Shown here piece by piece: positions 1 to 12,419 of a stretch of DNA of 64,000 nucleotides. The notes under the pieces are model-generated. The model had not been told where the DNA came from and searched no databases. It worked only from the letters and a program-made list of their open reading frames with translations. Made by a program: the position numbers and the translations under genes. The DNA comes from Whalleya microplaca (lineage: Eukaryota; Ascomycota; Sordariomycetes; Xylariales; Xylariaceae): positions 207,082 to 271,081 of the forward strand of contig MU385774.1 of the NCBI GenBank assembly GCA_022497155.1, given 5' to 3'. Each line of letters opens with the position of its first letter. Positions within the stretch are counted from its first letter, which is position 1.

Positions 1-3000
1 TTGTGCACAGGGCTGTTGGCCGCCTTTGCTGTATCGAGCGCACACAACGCCGATGAATTACAAAGATATGGCGCTGCAGCCGTGCGGCTGGGAATGCTCA
101 TAGGACTGGTGGTTGATAGCCAGGATGCAGCACCAGGAAGGGGACGGTCGAAATCTCTGAGCGCAGCCTGGAGCTCAGCCAAAATACGTGAGGAGATGAC
201 ACGAATCTTGAATGACTTGGACGAGGTAATTCTTCCTAAATACTCCCCGCTGGATTCGTCCCAGACCCCTCTGACTCGTCCACTCCTTATTCGTAGGCGT
301 ATATCTCAGTCTACTATGACGAGAACCGAGTCACCATCACAACTTCTGCAGATCGTGTATCCGATCTAGCCGGGCAGCTCAAAGCCGCAGGCCTTGGTGT
401 TGCCGAAATCAGTTTGTTTGGGCGCTTCCACTCCATGGGCAACGCAGCCATCGTTGATCAAGTCATCGAATTTTGTAATTCACATGCCGCTTTTCAACTT
501 CCAAATGCCGCATCATTAGCGATACCTACACGGACCAATGACAGCAAGGGGAGCTTGCTGAAAGAGGGCACGCTGCACTCCCATGTGCTGCGTTCCATTC
601 TACTGAACCCTTCTCGCTGGTTTGAAGCCTTTCGTGCGGCCGCTGTACGAGATAAGGGTGAGGATATACAGGTCTTGGAAATCGGCCCTGAGCGTAACGT
701 GCCCCCATCGCTTACATCGATGGCAAACATGCGATTAGTCCATCTCGCCGACCACGCCGACAAAGACAGAGCGTATAAACGATCAGATCGCACTTGTATG
801 GACAGCGACATTGCTGTCGTGGGTATGTCTTGCAAGGTTGCTGGTGCTAATAGTCTGGAGGATTTCTGGGACCTGTTGGTGGCGGGTCAGTCACAGCGCC
901 GCGAGATCAGCGCTTCTGATCGATTCTCCTTCGAGGACACGCCATTCCGGACGACCGCCGATGCTAACATGAAGCGAAATTGGTTTGCTAACTTAATTGA
1001 CGACTACGATCAGTTCGACCACCGCTTTTTCAAAAAGAGCGCACGTGAGAGCGCCACCATGGATCCGCAGCAACGGCACATACTGCAGGTGGCGTACCAG
1101 GCTGTCGAGCAGAGCGGCTATTTCCAAGTTGCCGAGACGGAGCGCAACACAAAAACTGGCTGTTTCATAGGATTGTGTCTAGGCGACTACAATGACAACG
1201 TGGCTTGTCATGCCGCTAACGCCTTTACGGCCACTGGCAACTTACAGGGCTTCGTTGCAGGCAAGGTATCGCATTTCTTTGGCTGGACGGGGCCAGGGCT
1301 TACTATCGACACGGCTTGCAGTTCATCTTTAGTAGCTGTCCATCAGGCATGTCTGTCTATTCTGTCTGGCGAGTGCGAGACAGCCCTTGCAGGCGGTACG
1401 CATATAATGAGCTCGGCCGCCTGGTTCCAGAATCTGGCTGCAGGCTCATTTTTGAGTCCTACGGGTCAGTGTAAGCCTTTCGACGCTAAAGCTGATGGCT
1501 ACTGTCGAGGTGAAGGTGTTGGTGCCGTTTTCTTGAAGAAGATGAATAAAGCGGTCGCAGATGGGGATTCTATTTTGGGCGTTATCGCTGCCACAGCCGT
1601 CCAGCAGAATCAGAATTGCACTCCCATATTTGTTCCCAATGTGCCCTCATTGGGAGAACTTTTCATGAACGTGACGACTAAGGCGCATGTCAAGCCGTCC
1701 CAGATTAGCGTAGTCGAGGCCCATGGCACCGGCACAGCTGTTGGTGACCCTGCCGAGTATGACAGCATCCGGAAGGCCCTTGGCGGGCCAAACCGCGCGT
1801 CTGAGCGACTGATGGTCAGCTCCGTCAAGGGTCTTGTTGGCCATACAGAGTGTACTTCAGGAATTATTAGCCTGATCAAAGTGTTACTAATGCTGAACAA
1901 GGGTATACTGCCACCGCAAGCTAGCTTTAATAATATAAATCCAGCCCTTCTAGCGACCCCTGCCGATCGAATGTTCATACCCACTCGAGCACAGCCGTGG
2001 GAGGCAGACTTTCGTGCTGCCCTCATCAATAACTATGGTGCCTCAGGTTCGAATGCATCTTTAGTTGCTATACAGGCGCCGTCTCTCAATACAGTGCAGA
2101 AGAACCAGGTAGAAATGACTGCTGGAGTCAGGTACCCTTTCTGGTTCAGCGGTTTTGATAACAAGAGCCTGCGCCGTTACATTGCAGTTTTCCGAAAGTA
2201 TATTGCTCGATCAGGGAAGGACATATCGCTTGCCAATATATCTTTCAACCTCGCTCATCAGAGCAATCGTACCTTGGATTCGAGTATGATATTTACCGCT
2301 TGTTCAGTAGAGAAGCTAGATCAAAACTTAGCTGCATCTGAAACGAGCGGCAACGACAACATGTCCGTGAGGACTGTAACTTCTCCAACAGCGAAACCGA
2401 CAGTAATTATGTGTTTTGGGGGTCAGGTCTCTACCTACGTTGGCCTCGACCGTCAAATATATGATGGCGTAGCTGTCTTTCGCGAGCATCTTGGCCGAGT
2501 TGATACCGTTGTCAAATCACTGGGATGTCCAAGTATCTTTCCAGGCATCTTCCAACGCACCTCGATTCCCGATATAGTCCAGCTGCAGGCGATGCTTTTC
2601 GCCGTGCAGTACGCGTGTGCTTCTAGCTGGATTGACTCGGGGATTCGACCAACTGCGCTAGTTGGTCACAGCTTCGGCGAGCTCACGGCTCTCTGCGTCT
2701 CGCAAATTCTGTCACTAGAAGATACGGTCAAAATGATTGTACGCCGGGCCACCTTAGTAAGAGACGCCTGGGGGTCCGACAAAGGCTCCATGATAGCTAT
2801 TGAAGCCAGTCTGAATGACGTCGAGCAATTGCTTACAGACGCCAATAGCAGGCATTCGGATAAGCCTGCTAGTATCGCCTGTTATAACGGGCCGAGGAGC
2901 TTCACTCTGGCGGGCTCGACTCGCGCTATCGACGCTGTGGCCGTTCAACTCGAGACCCTCCCTAACATTAAGAGCAAGAGGCTTGATGTGACGAACGCTT

Positions 3001-6000
3001 TCCATTCCGTGCTCGTAGATCCCCTTCTCGATGGCCTTGAGGAAAAAGTCCAAGGCTTAACCTTCCGCAAGCCTGTTATCCCCATTGAGTTAGCTATGAG
3101 AAACACAGGCGAGACGGAGCTGACGGCGAGGTTCGTATCAGACCACATGCGCAACCCGGTGTACTTCCACCATGCCGTCGAGCGTCTAGCACGACGGTAC
3201 TCTTCATCATCATCCCCTATCATTTTTCTCGAAGGGGGTACCAACTCGACAATCACATCAATGGCCGCCCGCGCGCTTAGAAATGTCCAGGGCATGTACT
3301 CCTTCCATGGCGTCAACATGGCTAACTGTGATGATGGCTGGAACAAGCTGACCGACACCACCGTGTCTCTCTGGAAGGCGGGTCTGTGTGTGCAACACTG
3401 GGCACATCACGGACTCCAAAGAAATCGACAAGCAGACCTCAAACCATTGCTGTTACCGCCGTACCAATTCGACCCCGGCGCGCGACATTGGATGGAGCTA
3501 AAGGTTCCACCTAAAATTCTGCCAACAACGACAGGAGAAGCTCAGAGCGTAGCCATATCGGAGAAGCGACCAGAGGAACTCCTATCCTTCTTTGGATTTC
3601 AGGACGGTGGGGCTCAGAAGGAAGCTCGATTCCGCATCAACACGATGACAGATAAATACAAGAAGCTGCTTTCAGAACACCTCACAATACAGACAGCGCC
3701 CATATGTGCTGCCACCATGCAGATTGGTTTCGTGATTGATGCTATTGGCAGCATCCATCCCGAGTACCGGACAGAGTGCCAGCCTCAGATACAGGATGTA
3801 GAGTTCAGATCGCCTGTATGCGCCAACTCCGCACGCACACTATGGATTGATGTCAAGAATGATGGCCCAGGGAGTGCCGAATGGCGATTTGAAGTGTTCA
3901 GCACCGAGAACCAAGACCAAACGCGGATGGTGTATACATTAGGCAAGGTCATATTCAGCGACCATAATGACGTATCCTTGAAGCGCCAGCTCGTGCATCT
4001 CGAGCGTCTGTTTGGATGTAATCGAGCGGTTGAGTTGCTACAAAGCGCTGACGTCGATGAAGTGCTGGCCAATCGAAGCATATACAGCATCTTCTCGGAA
4101 ATTGTCGACTATAGCAATGAATTTCGTGGCCTGCAAAAGATGGCTCGTCGTGGTAATGAGACGGCAGGCCACATTGTTCGTCTCAACTCAGATCCTGAGA
4201 TATGGTTTGACGCTCACCTCGCGGATACCTTTTGTCAGCTCGGCGGGCTCTGGATCAACTGCATGTCAGACCGTTCTCGGAACGATGTCTATCTCGCGAA
4301 TAGCATAGACCAGTGGATCAGAGCGCCTCCCGCCGCCAAACCATCGAACGAGTTTCACGCCTTTGCCGTGCATCATCGTACGTCTGATCGGCTATCGCTA
4401 ACAGATGTTTTCGTGTTTGATGCCGCTGATGGGTCGCTAATTGAGGTCATTCTTGGCATTGCATATGTCAAGGTTCCAAAGCCTTCTATGGAGAGATTGC
4501 TCGCACGCCTGACTGAACCCTCATGGTTAACCAAGACTTCATCCTCAGGAATAGCGTCGGTCTCTCCTACTACTGCTCCTTTGACACCAGCCAACATGTC
4601 GAAAATCACGGGCATGTCCTCAAACGCTCTCCAGGCGTCAACAATTCCTTCACAAGTCAAGACTGCCGTAAAGCCCAAGCTGCCCAAGCCAGACAAGCAA
4701 GTGCTCCAGAACGAGCTAACGCTGAAAGTTAAGGCCGTAATTGCGGACTTGTCTGGCGTCGAGATCGCCGAGATAGAAGACAATAGTGAGCTAGCAGACT
4801 TAGGCATTGACTCACGTAAGTAGCATTCCAAGACAAGTCTTTTATCCAAATTAGTTAGGAAGTGAAAATGCTGACCCCTGATCTTGTAGTCGCTGGAATG
4901 GAGATGGTTCACGAGATTGAGTCAACGTTGAAGGTGAAGCTTCCAGAGGCCGAGATCCTCGCAGTCACCGACATGCCTAGCCTGATTAAATGTGTGGCTG
5001 GTGCCATGGGTGTAGAGATGCAGTCGCACGAGAATTTGGATAGCGACACATCAAGCATCATCACTTCTTCGGATGGTGCTGTAGCCCTATCCAATCTTAC
5101 CACGCCAGCTCCAGAGTCAGACACAGACAAAGAGGAACGTGAAGAATCGGGCGAGCTCAGGCTCTCCTTCGCGACCGTCATGGAGGCCTTCCGTGAGACC
5201 AAGAAGCTGACAGATAGCCACATAGCTGATATGGGACAAACCCAGTATGTAGCTGAGTCTCTGCCATTGCAGAACCAATTGACAGTAGCGCTGACGCTGG
5301 AGGCCTTCGAAGCCCTGGGCGCCGGGTTTTGCAACAGTCGTCCGGGAGAGCGACTCTCGCGCATCCCGCATAGCAAGGAGCATGTACATTTCGTAACTTA
5401 CTTGTACAAAATGTTGGAAACGGAGACGCAGATCATCAAACTAGATAGGGACGTTATCACCAGAACGGCGGTGCCACTTCCGCAGCAGCACAGTAGAGAT
5501 TTGTACGAAGCAATGCTCAGACAATACCCCGACCAGAATCCGGCTGATAAGCTTACGTACTATGCGGGCATGAACCTTGAGCGCGTGCTCTCGGGCGAGA
5601 CAGACGGCGTGAAGGTGATCTTTGGCAGCAGCGAGGGTCGTGATCTGGTCAGTGCCTTCTACGCCGAATGGCCGCTACACCAGGTCATGTTTGCGCAGAT
5701 GGAATACTTCTTGACACGGCTGGCTACGAAGCTCCGGGCCACGCCTGACGGAATTAGCGAGAACAGGCCACTACGCGTCCTAGAGATGGGGGCCGGCACC
5801 GGCGGCACGACGAAGCGAATCGTACCATTGTTGGCACAGCTGCAAATTCCAGTGGAATATACCTTTACTGACCTGGCGCCGTCATTTGTAGCGACAGCTC
5901 GTAAAACATGGGGCAAGCAATTCCCCTGGATGAAATTCCGGGTTCTTGACATCGAGAAACCGCCCGATAGGGACATAGAGGGCACGCAACACCTTGTGAT

Positions 6001-7836
6001 TGCGAGCAATGCGATTCACGCGACGCATTCACTATGCGCCAGCACGGGTAACGTGCGTAAGGTCCTTCGCTCCGATGGTTTCCTTCTCATGTTAGAAATG
6101 ACACGTACGCCATACTGGGTCGACCTGATTTTTGGGCTTTTCGAGGGTTGGTGGATATTTAATGACGAGCGCCAGCACGCACTAACACATGAGTCGAGAT
6201 GGGAGGCGGATTTGCAAGCTGCTGGCTACGGCCAAGTAGACTGGACGGGTGGAGAAAGAACGGAAGGCGAGGTTGAGAAGTTGATACTAGCTGCTGCCAG
6301 TTCGAACAGCCAGTAAGTAACGATTTCTTGGATGCTAGGATTCATCTCTGCCATTCCCTCAAACTCAGGTTCTTGTCCATACCTACCTGCATGGATGTCA
6401 TATAAATTCTATACGTCGAGTTACACCCAAATGTGAAGCTGTCACTAGTTGTTTTCTTGTTCCTCTCCTATTGGCCTATATTTTGACAGCCTTCTAAATA
6501 TGTGTCCAGGTGTGAACGACCAAAAGCCGCAGCCAGTTTAGGCTACCAGCCCAAGAAAGGCACCTCTGCTGACTGTGCAGAGCGCGAGCAAGTTGTCGCT
6601 AATTACGTGCGTGACTTGACACATGGCTTCGAGGAGACAGTATCTAAGGACGCGAGCACCTTTCAATTCAGACCTGAGTCCAAATGCGTCCTAATAACCG
6701 GAGCTACCGGTGGCTTGGGTGCACACTTAGTAGCCAGTGCTGCGCTTCAGACAGACGTCAACAAAGTCGTATGCCTGAATCTCTCAAGCAAGCAAGACCC
6801 GCGAGAGAGACAGCTGCAAGCTTTGCGTAAGAAAGGCATCGAATTGCCCCCAAATGCCATGACCAAGGTCGTTGTGCTAGAAACAGACCTGGCACAGCCT
6901 ACGAAGCTCGGTCTCTCCAACGATGACTATAGCTCCCTTCTCGAAAGCGTCACCCATATCGTCCACAATACTTGGCTCATGCACTCAAAATGGCCAGTCA
7001 AGCGCTTTGAGTCGCAACTACGCATTATGGCACACATGCTAGGCCTAGCTCGCGACATCTCGGCCCGACGCCCACGAAATTGCCCGGTGACGTTCGAATT
7101 CGTCTCCTCCATTGCTACGATCGGCCATCACCCAATCTGGACCTGTAAGCCAGTGGTTCCTGAAGAGCGTGTACCTATCGAGAGCGTATTGCCAACCGGC
7201 TACGGTGATGCCAAATATATATGCGAGCGCATGCTGGACGCCACTCTCCACCGGTTTCCCGATCGGTTCCGAGCTACTACTGTGCGTCTAGGGCAGATTG
7301 CCGGCAGTGCTATCAATGGCCATTGGAACCCAATGGAGCACGTGCCCTTTTTGATCAAGTCGTCGCAGACTCTTGGTGCCCTTCCTAACCTCCCAGGGAC
7401 AATGGGATGGACGCCGGCCGATGATGTGGCGGCTAGCTTAATTGAAATATTGACCCAGCCGGACAAGGTAGCCTTGCACCCAATCTACCACATTGAAAAC
7501 CCCCTTCGTCAGTCCTGGTCGGAAACCGTTGCCGTACTAGCCGATGCTCTGGCCATCCCGCGGGATACCACCGGCATCATTCCTTTCGGAGAGTGGGTGC
7601 AACGCGTGCGAGACTGGCCGCGACGCGAGGATAATTGTCTCGAAGGAGCGAATCCAGGGCACTTACTAGTGGACTTCCTAGAGACCAATTTCATCCGCAT
7701 AAGCTGTGGAGGGCTTTTGATGGGAACAGCGAAGGCAAGGGAACATTCCTCCACTCTGGCCAAGTTGGGTCCTGTAAGCGAACATTTGATAAAATCGTAC
7801 GTTAGCAGTTGGAAGCAAATGGGTTTCTTAGCTTAG
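1..7836 (+). CDS. Non-reducing polyketide synthase, SAT-KS-AT-PT-ACP-CMeT-R, 5' end outside the window
   Basis: Iterative type I synthase that builds, C-methylates and reductively releases an aromatic polyketide. Exons <1..225, 297..4815, 4890..6312, 6510..7836; all phases agree, giving 2497 visible residues, about 100 short of the usual length. The window opens inside the SAT domain at its active-site Cys (LCTG, residue 2); the SAT His region is GRFHSMG. KS has DTACSSS (Cys about 416), EAHGTG and GHTE. AT has GHSFGE (Ser about 867). PT has His about 1203 (EHLTIQ) and Asp about 1385 (HLADTF). There is one ACP (GIDSL, Ser about 1581; the Leu codon is split by an intron). CMeT has LEMGAGTGGTT near 1879 and a His/Glu pair (NAIHATH, LMLEM). 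The R domain has TGATGG near 2119 and YGDAK near 2287. This order is known from citrinin, azaphilone and methylorcinaldehyde synthases; I cannot tell which product from sequence alone. An aldehyde product is the family expectation. All catalytic residues look intact. Confidence 0.95.
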
Positions 7837-8525
7837 AAAGTCTTGTTCTTGCTGTTCACGTTTCCCCATACGGAGTGTTGGTAGAAAGTGTCAGTAGACA
7901 TATACTGTTATCTTTAAGCAGCAGCCACGTTGAGTTAAGCTTTTGTACGCAGGGTTGTCAAATATACGGGGCTCGGGTGGGGAAGTATTTGGTGATCTAA
8001 AATAGATACTGCTGATCATCAGGTACTGATATATCAAATGTAACTAAGAGGGAATTGGTGGTATTGATGTTATCTGATAGTCAAATCTACTACATAGGTA
8101 GTACCAGAAAGAAAAGATCTGATAAAGCTCGGTTATGTAACTAATCCCTACGCTTCCCATACATGTACACCTTCCTAGCAGCTCATCTGCTAAGTACTGC
8201 TAGGCAGATCCACAGGGATTACATACTTATTTCCATGACAGCACGTATGTCCCTTGTTACGAAAGTCTCTAGGTGAGCAATGTTACACATGAAAGATGTG
8301 CCAGAACCAATGATTTTGTATTTTTTGTCTACATTAAACAGCTACCAAGGTACGGATCTGGGGCAGCTGGTATATACAACTGGAGGCTGGGTGCACATAT
8401 CCAATCGAGAGTGCATCACAGCCTCCACTCTCAACCCCCGAGGTGGGAATATTAACAAGCTTGTAAGGTTGGGCAGAAACGAACGTACTACCATAAAGGC
8501 AGGATGGCCTTCGGGTTAGATACTC
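7837..8525. other. Intergenic region between convergent PKS and propeller genes
   Basis: This 0.7 kb holds the 3' ends of two convergent genes. Only short open frames without recognisable similarity or plausible start context occur. I see no RNA gene or repeat. Confidence 0.6.
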
Positions 8526-9620
8526 TTAGAAGCTGAAACCAGTGGTGTCAATAGCTCGAACATAGCCGGCAAGCTGACCAAATACAGGGTTTTCTGGGAA
8601 ATTAGATAAGCTCCCAGTAACATACACAACGTTCTTATCATTGTTGTGCCTACCGAACCCAGAAGCGGTAGGCCCCGGAAAGGTCAAGTTGTCGCTTGTG
8701 CCAACGCCATCAACAGCGACGACCTTACCTTCTGGGGAGATAGCGTAAACGGTATTACTACCCGCTGCCCAGATGGTATCCTTATCCCCTGGGCCAAACG
8801 AGAAGTCATCCCACAGGGTGTCATAGTGCGCCACAACCTCTGGCTTGCCAGGAATCAGGGGGGCGCCAGTATTGCCGATCTTTATGCGGTAAAAATACCC
8901 CGTCTCTTCGTTAGCCCAGTAGAGAAAGTTGCCTCGGATCTTGATGCCATTGATTCCAACATCCGGACCCTTGGACTCAGCAGTGTCAAACTCCGCGCGG
9001 TTGGAAATGGCGATGCTGTATTCTCCGGTACGGGTGTTGAGGCGCCAGACCTGGCCAGGGCTTGGCGTCAAGTCAGACTGTATTTGCCTCGGTCTCAACA
9101 GATACTGATCCGAGATAAGCACGGTGGTCAAGTCCCAAGGGAGAGCCGCGACACTTTGAAGGAGATATGCCTCAGGCATCCACGCGATCAATCGAGCCGT
9201 CGGTTTATTTGAGTTGCGGCTAAAGTCGAGTTCCATGGCACAGAAAGTCCTCTCAACTGGGCTTCCCGTAAGCTCTTCATTGTAGAATCGGGATCCCACC
9301 ACGACGTATGTATCTGGGGTGGTCTCGCAAATACCGAGAAGCCTATCAACCCACTCGTCAAAGTTGTACACCAGCTCCACCTCAGGGGCGTTGTTCCACG
9401 GTTCTTTCACCTGGTATACCGAGCCATTAGGAGTAGACGTCGTGACCAGTAGGTTGCCATTGGGGCGTACCGCGATGTTCTCCACCCAACTTCCGTTTGG
9501 CCACTGATGCAGAAGGCGGTTGGGGAGCGGAATAGATCCAGCCCCTTTGTGTGGGGGGAGAGCCAGTGTTGGCGTGAAGGCCAGATAGCCCAGAAGGACG
9601 GAAGAAGCCGAAGAGCGCAT
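8526..9620 (-). CDS. Secreted SMP-30/gluconolactonase-like beta-propeller protein
   Basis: Single-exon gene of 364 residues. The N-terminus (MRSSASSVLLGYLAFTPTLA) is a good signal peptide, so the product enters the secretory pathway. The body shows repeated beta-propeller blades: WVENIAVRPNGNLLVTT near the start, then NGIKIRGNFLYWANE, the typical SMP-30/LRE-type blade, and DDFSFGPGDKDTIWAAGSN. Possible N-glycosylation sites include NGSW and NGSV. Members of this fold are lactonases or strictosidine-synthase-like proteins. Relatives of this type also occur in fungal metabolite clusters and, as I recall, some catalyse hetero-Diels-Alder reactions in tropolone-sesquiterpenoid pathways. It lies tail to tail with the PKS and head to head with the AflR-like gene, so a tailoring role is plausible but inferred. 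Metal ligands cannot be assigned with confidence by eye. Confidence 0.82.
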   Translation of the reverse strand: MRSSASSVLLGYLAFTPTLALPPHKGAGSIPLPNRLLHQWPNGSWVENIAVRPNGNLLVTTSTPNGSVYQVKEPWNNAPEVELVYNFDEWVDRLLGICETTPDTYVVVGSRFYNEELTGSPVERTFCAMELDFSRNSNKPTARLIAWMPEAYLLQSVAALPWDLTTVLISDQYLLRPRQIQSDLTPSPGQVWRLNTRTGEYSIAISNRAEFDTAESKGPDVGINGIKIRGNFLYWANEETGYFYRIKIGNTGAPLIPGKPEVVAHYDTLWDDFSFGPGDKDTIWAAGSNTVYAISPEGKVVAVDGVGTSDNLTFPGPTASGFGRHNNDKNVVYVTGSLSNFPENPVFGQLAGYVRAIDTTGFSF

Positions 9621-11002
9621 GATGAGCTGCTTCTCAGTCAGGTTTTGAGGTGGGGTTGGATTGGCCTTGTAAGCTTCGACGTGCAGCTTGCAGATGCAGG
9701 GTGAGTTTGCAGCTCAGATCTATCTCGATGTTACCTTTAATACTTCTCTGAACTGCAGTCATTGTACGCAAGCAATTGCTCCTTAAGGAAGATGATTGGT
9801 CTGACGCCGAAAGGTTTCCCTTGCTTTGTTCCGGTTAATAAACATTTTTAGTACACAAAAAGTGACCGATCGGCGAGAAAATTGGCTGCTTAACGTCATT
9901 TCCAATAAATAATCCAAATGGAGGCTTCAGCTTCTCATGACTAGAAGTTATCCCGTGCCCCATAAGGCTAGGCGATGGCCAGCTTATTCTACTCCTTCGT
10001 CCTTCAATCTTATTATATCTAGGAAGCCGATGGTCCAAGTATCATGTCAAGACCTGTCACTGGTTGGCTTCTTACTATGCGTTGAGCCTTTTTCGTGTCG
10101 GTTTATGACCATAGCTTTGCTAATGATTTTGAAATGTACGAGTGACACATTTGTGCTTCCCCTCTTCCCTAGGTGGTGTAAAACAGCCATGGCGCATGTG
10201 ATGCTCCCACGCCACGATCTTACTACATCGTACAGATGACAACAAGTGTTCCTAGTTGCACTGTTATTCAATAGTACAATTTAGACTCCTGTAAGCCTAT
10301 CCTTTTTTGTGATTGGAAAATATATAGCCATGTAAAGCAATTGGTTGGCTCTCACGCACTGGCGGGGATTTACCATTAGTCTTGTAAAATAGCTAAGTAT
10401 CGAGGATTAGAAGGATATTAGCCTTCGGCCCGAGAATTCCACATTCTTCATGTGCAGGATGTAGCGTGTCTTAGGATCTCTATTCTCAAGCCTTGGTCCC
10501 AAGCCCCGAGAAGTAGTGATGGCACCTTCAAGGTCGCTTCGAACTAATGTAGGGAAACGAACACCTCCAGCACCTCAGCTACGTATGTAAACATATATAT
10601 CAGCCCCTGCTTATTAATTCCTATTATAGTTAGCGTAGAGTCTCGAGCTGACAGCGTTGGCTGAACGGAGTCGGGTCAGACGGTCGAAGTGAGTAACACA
10701 AAGATTTACACGGTCCTTACGAACTAATTCAACAGACTACTGTAAGTATTGAATCTGGAATTATTAAGTGAAAAGCAAGTTTCCATGTAATCCACCTAGA
10801 TATTGTTAGTTTCCTAAGTATACGGCATTACTAGTAACGTTTCTTATGACTTTGGGGCGTTGCACCAACGCCTAGGGGCCAGGTGACCAGATACGTCGTC
10901 AATTGCCATGTCTAATGTCAATCTTCAAGATATCGAAACCGGGTAGGATAACTGCATGATCTTGGTAACGCACTGGCACTCTATACTGCAACTGTTACCG
11001 GG
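9621..11002. promoter_or_regulatory. Shared divergent promoter region of the propeller and AflR-like genes
   Basis: This 1.4 kb separates two divergently transcribed genes and must hold both promoters. Scanning by eye I found no exact TCG-N5-CGA (the AflR consensus); the closest is a shorter TCG-N3-CGA at about 10533. Open frames here are short and carry no recognisable domain. Confidence 0.45.
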
Positions 11003-12419
11003 ATGTTGCCGCACAACAGTCAACGTATGTTCCTTCAAGGGCCCTCGCCTAACGAACAAGACCGGCCCGTGGGGCGGAACGAGCCCCCGAAGACGGGTCG
11101 TCGGTTACGTTCCGCATGTGACTCATGCCACCAATCGAAGATCAGGTGCTCGGGAGGAAACCCATGCTCGACCTGCGAATGGTCCCAAACCCGCTGCATC
11201 TATAGCCCAGGCAGTCGGTTGGGGCGGCCTAGGGGAAGCAAGAACAAGCGCACATTGATAGGGGAGAACAGAAATGAGAGAAATAAGACCCAGGAGAGCG
11301 CTACGAAAAGTGGTGCAAATATCATTCCGTGGGGCTCCGGACAGCAGCAACAAGAGCGGGAGACACCGCCCCTAGAGCCAATGTCTTCCAAAATTGACCG
11401 CGACCACGGGTTTGATGCTGCATTCGCAGAAACTCTTGTCGTGGATGCCAACCGTGACCTTATGCTCGATTCTAACATGGGCTTCATTGAGTCCATGAAT
11501 ACAGGAGGCAGCTTGAACTTGCAGTCCTTCTTTGCTCAGGTAAGCGAGCCAGCGGATGATTCGCTTCGTCATTGGCTGATTTTTGTCTTTTTAGACTTCA
11601 AATGCACTGGGCCAATCATCAGAGCCCTTCCGCCCTCGACCAACGGAAACACAAGACTTCCCCAGATTCGATAATGGGTATATTTCTGATACTGTCAGTC
11701 CGTCTACTGACGCATCTTTCTCGAGCCCTCACAGTAGCAGTTTCTCCAGCAGTAATACAGAGAGTTTAGGGGCATCTATATTTTCAGAACTGCCCCGCTG
11801 TTCGTGCCTCCAGAAGTTAGCTAAGCTGCTTTACCACCTGGAGGATCTGAGATATTCTCACGCCAGCGGTCCCTCTGTCGACTCCATCTTAAGAGGGGTT
11901 CAACTGGCCGAGGTCCCCTGGAAATGTCTCATGGAATGTAGCCAATGCCAACACGAAGATAACTATAAAGAATCATTTCTTCTGTTTGCACTGAGCATTC
12001 GAATTCTGCTATCATCAGTCCAGAGACTGAATAGCAGCAGCCCCCGCCGAACAGATGGTCCATCAGATATCGCGGTATCAGTGGGAAGCTTTGAGCTAAC
12101 GGGTGAGGCGAAGGCAGAGGTAATTAGCATGAGTATCCGGAGAGCATTAGAAGCAATCACATCAGCCCTCCTCCATATTTGGGAGCGTACAGGACGACCA
12201 AGGCCGTTGCAAATCGCAGATCTTGACAGAACCGTTCCGAGAAGTTCTATAAGCTTCCTTACTAATACATCAAAAGAATCACAGTTACCACTTTCTCGCA
12301 GTGTCTTAGCTTCGACGAACCTAGGGGCTGAAAGTATAACGTCTCTCCTGGATACCCTACAAAATACTATGAAATCTATAGAGCAAGAGTTAAATTCAGT
12401 GCATAATGGAAGGCTCTGA
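11003..12419 (+). CDS. AflR-like Zn2Cys6 transcription factor
   Basis: Probable pathway-specific activator of the neighbouring metabolite genes, acting in the nucleus. Exons 11003..11539 and 11595..12419 (55-nt intron, phase 0) give 453 residues, close to AflR length. A canonical binuclear zinc cluster has Cys at 39, 42, 49, 55, 58 and 65 (CX2CX6CX5CX2CX6C). It is followed by the basic linker LGRPRGSKNKR, characteristic of AflR-type regulators. The C-terminal half matches the AflR regulatory domain pattern: a CSCLQKLAKLLYHLEDL helix, then CxxC (ECSQCQ) and KESFLLFALSIRILLSSVQ. A Ser-rich linker joins the two parts. The first ATG precedes the cluster by 38 residues. The gene is divergent from the propeller gene. 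That it controls the PKS is inferred from position only. Confidence 0.9.

Noticed and set aside
9937..10239. 100-codon + frame between the propeller and AflR-like genes
   Set aside because: No domain, an antisense frame of equal quality, and AT-rich noncoding composition.
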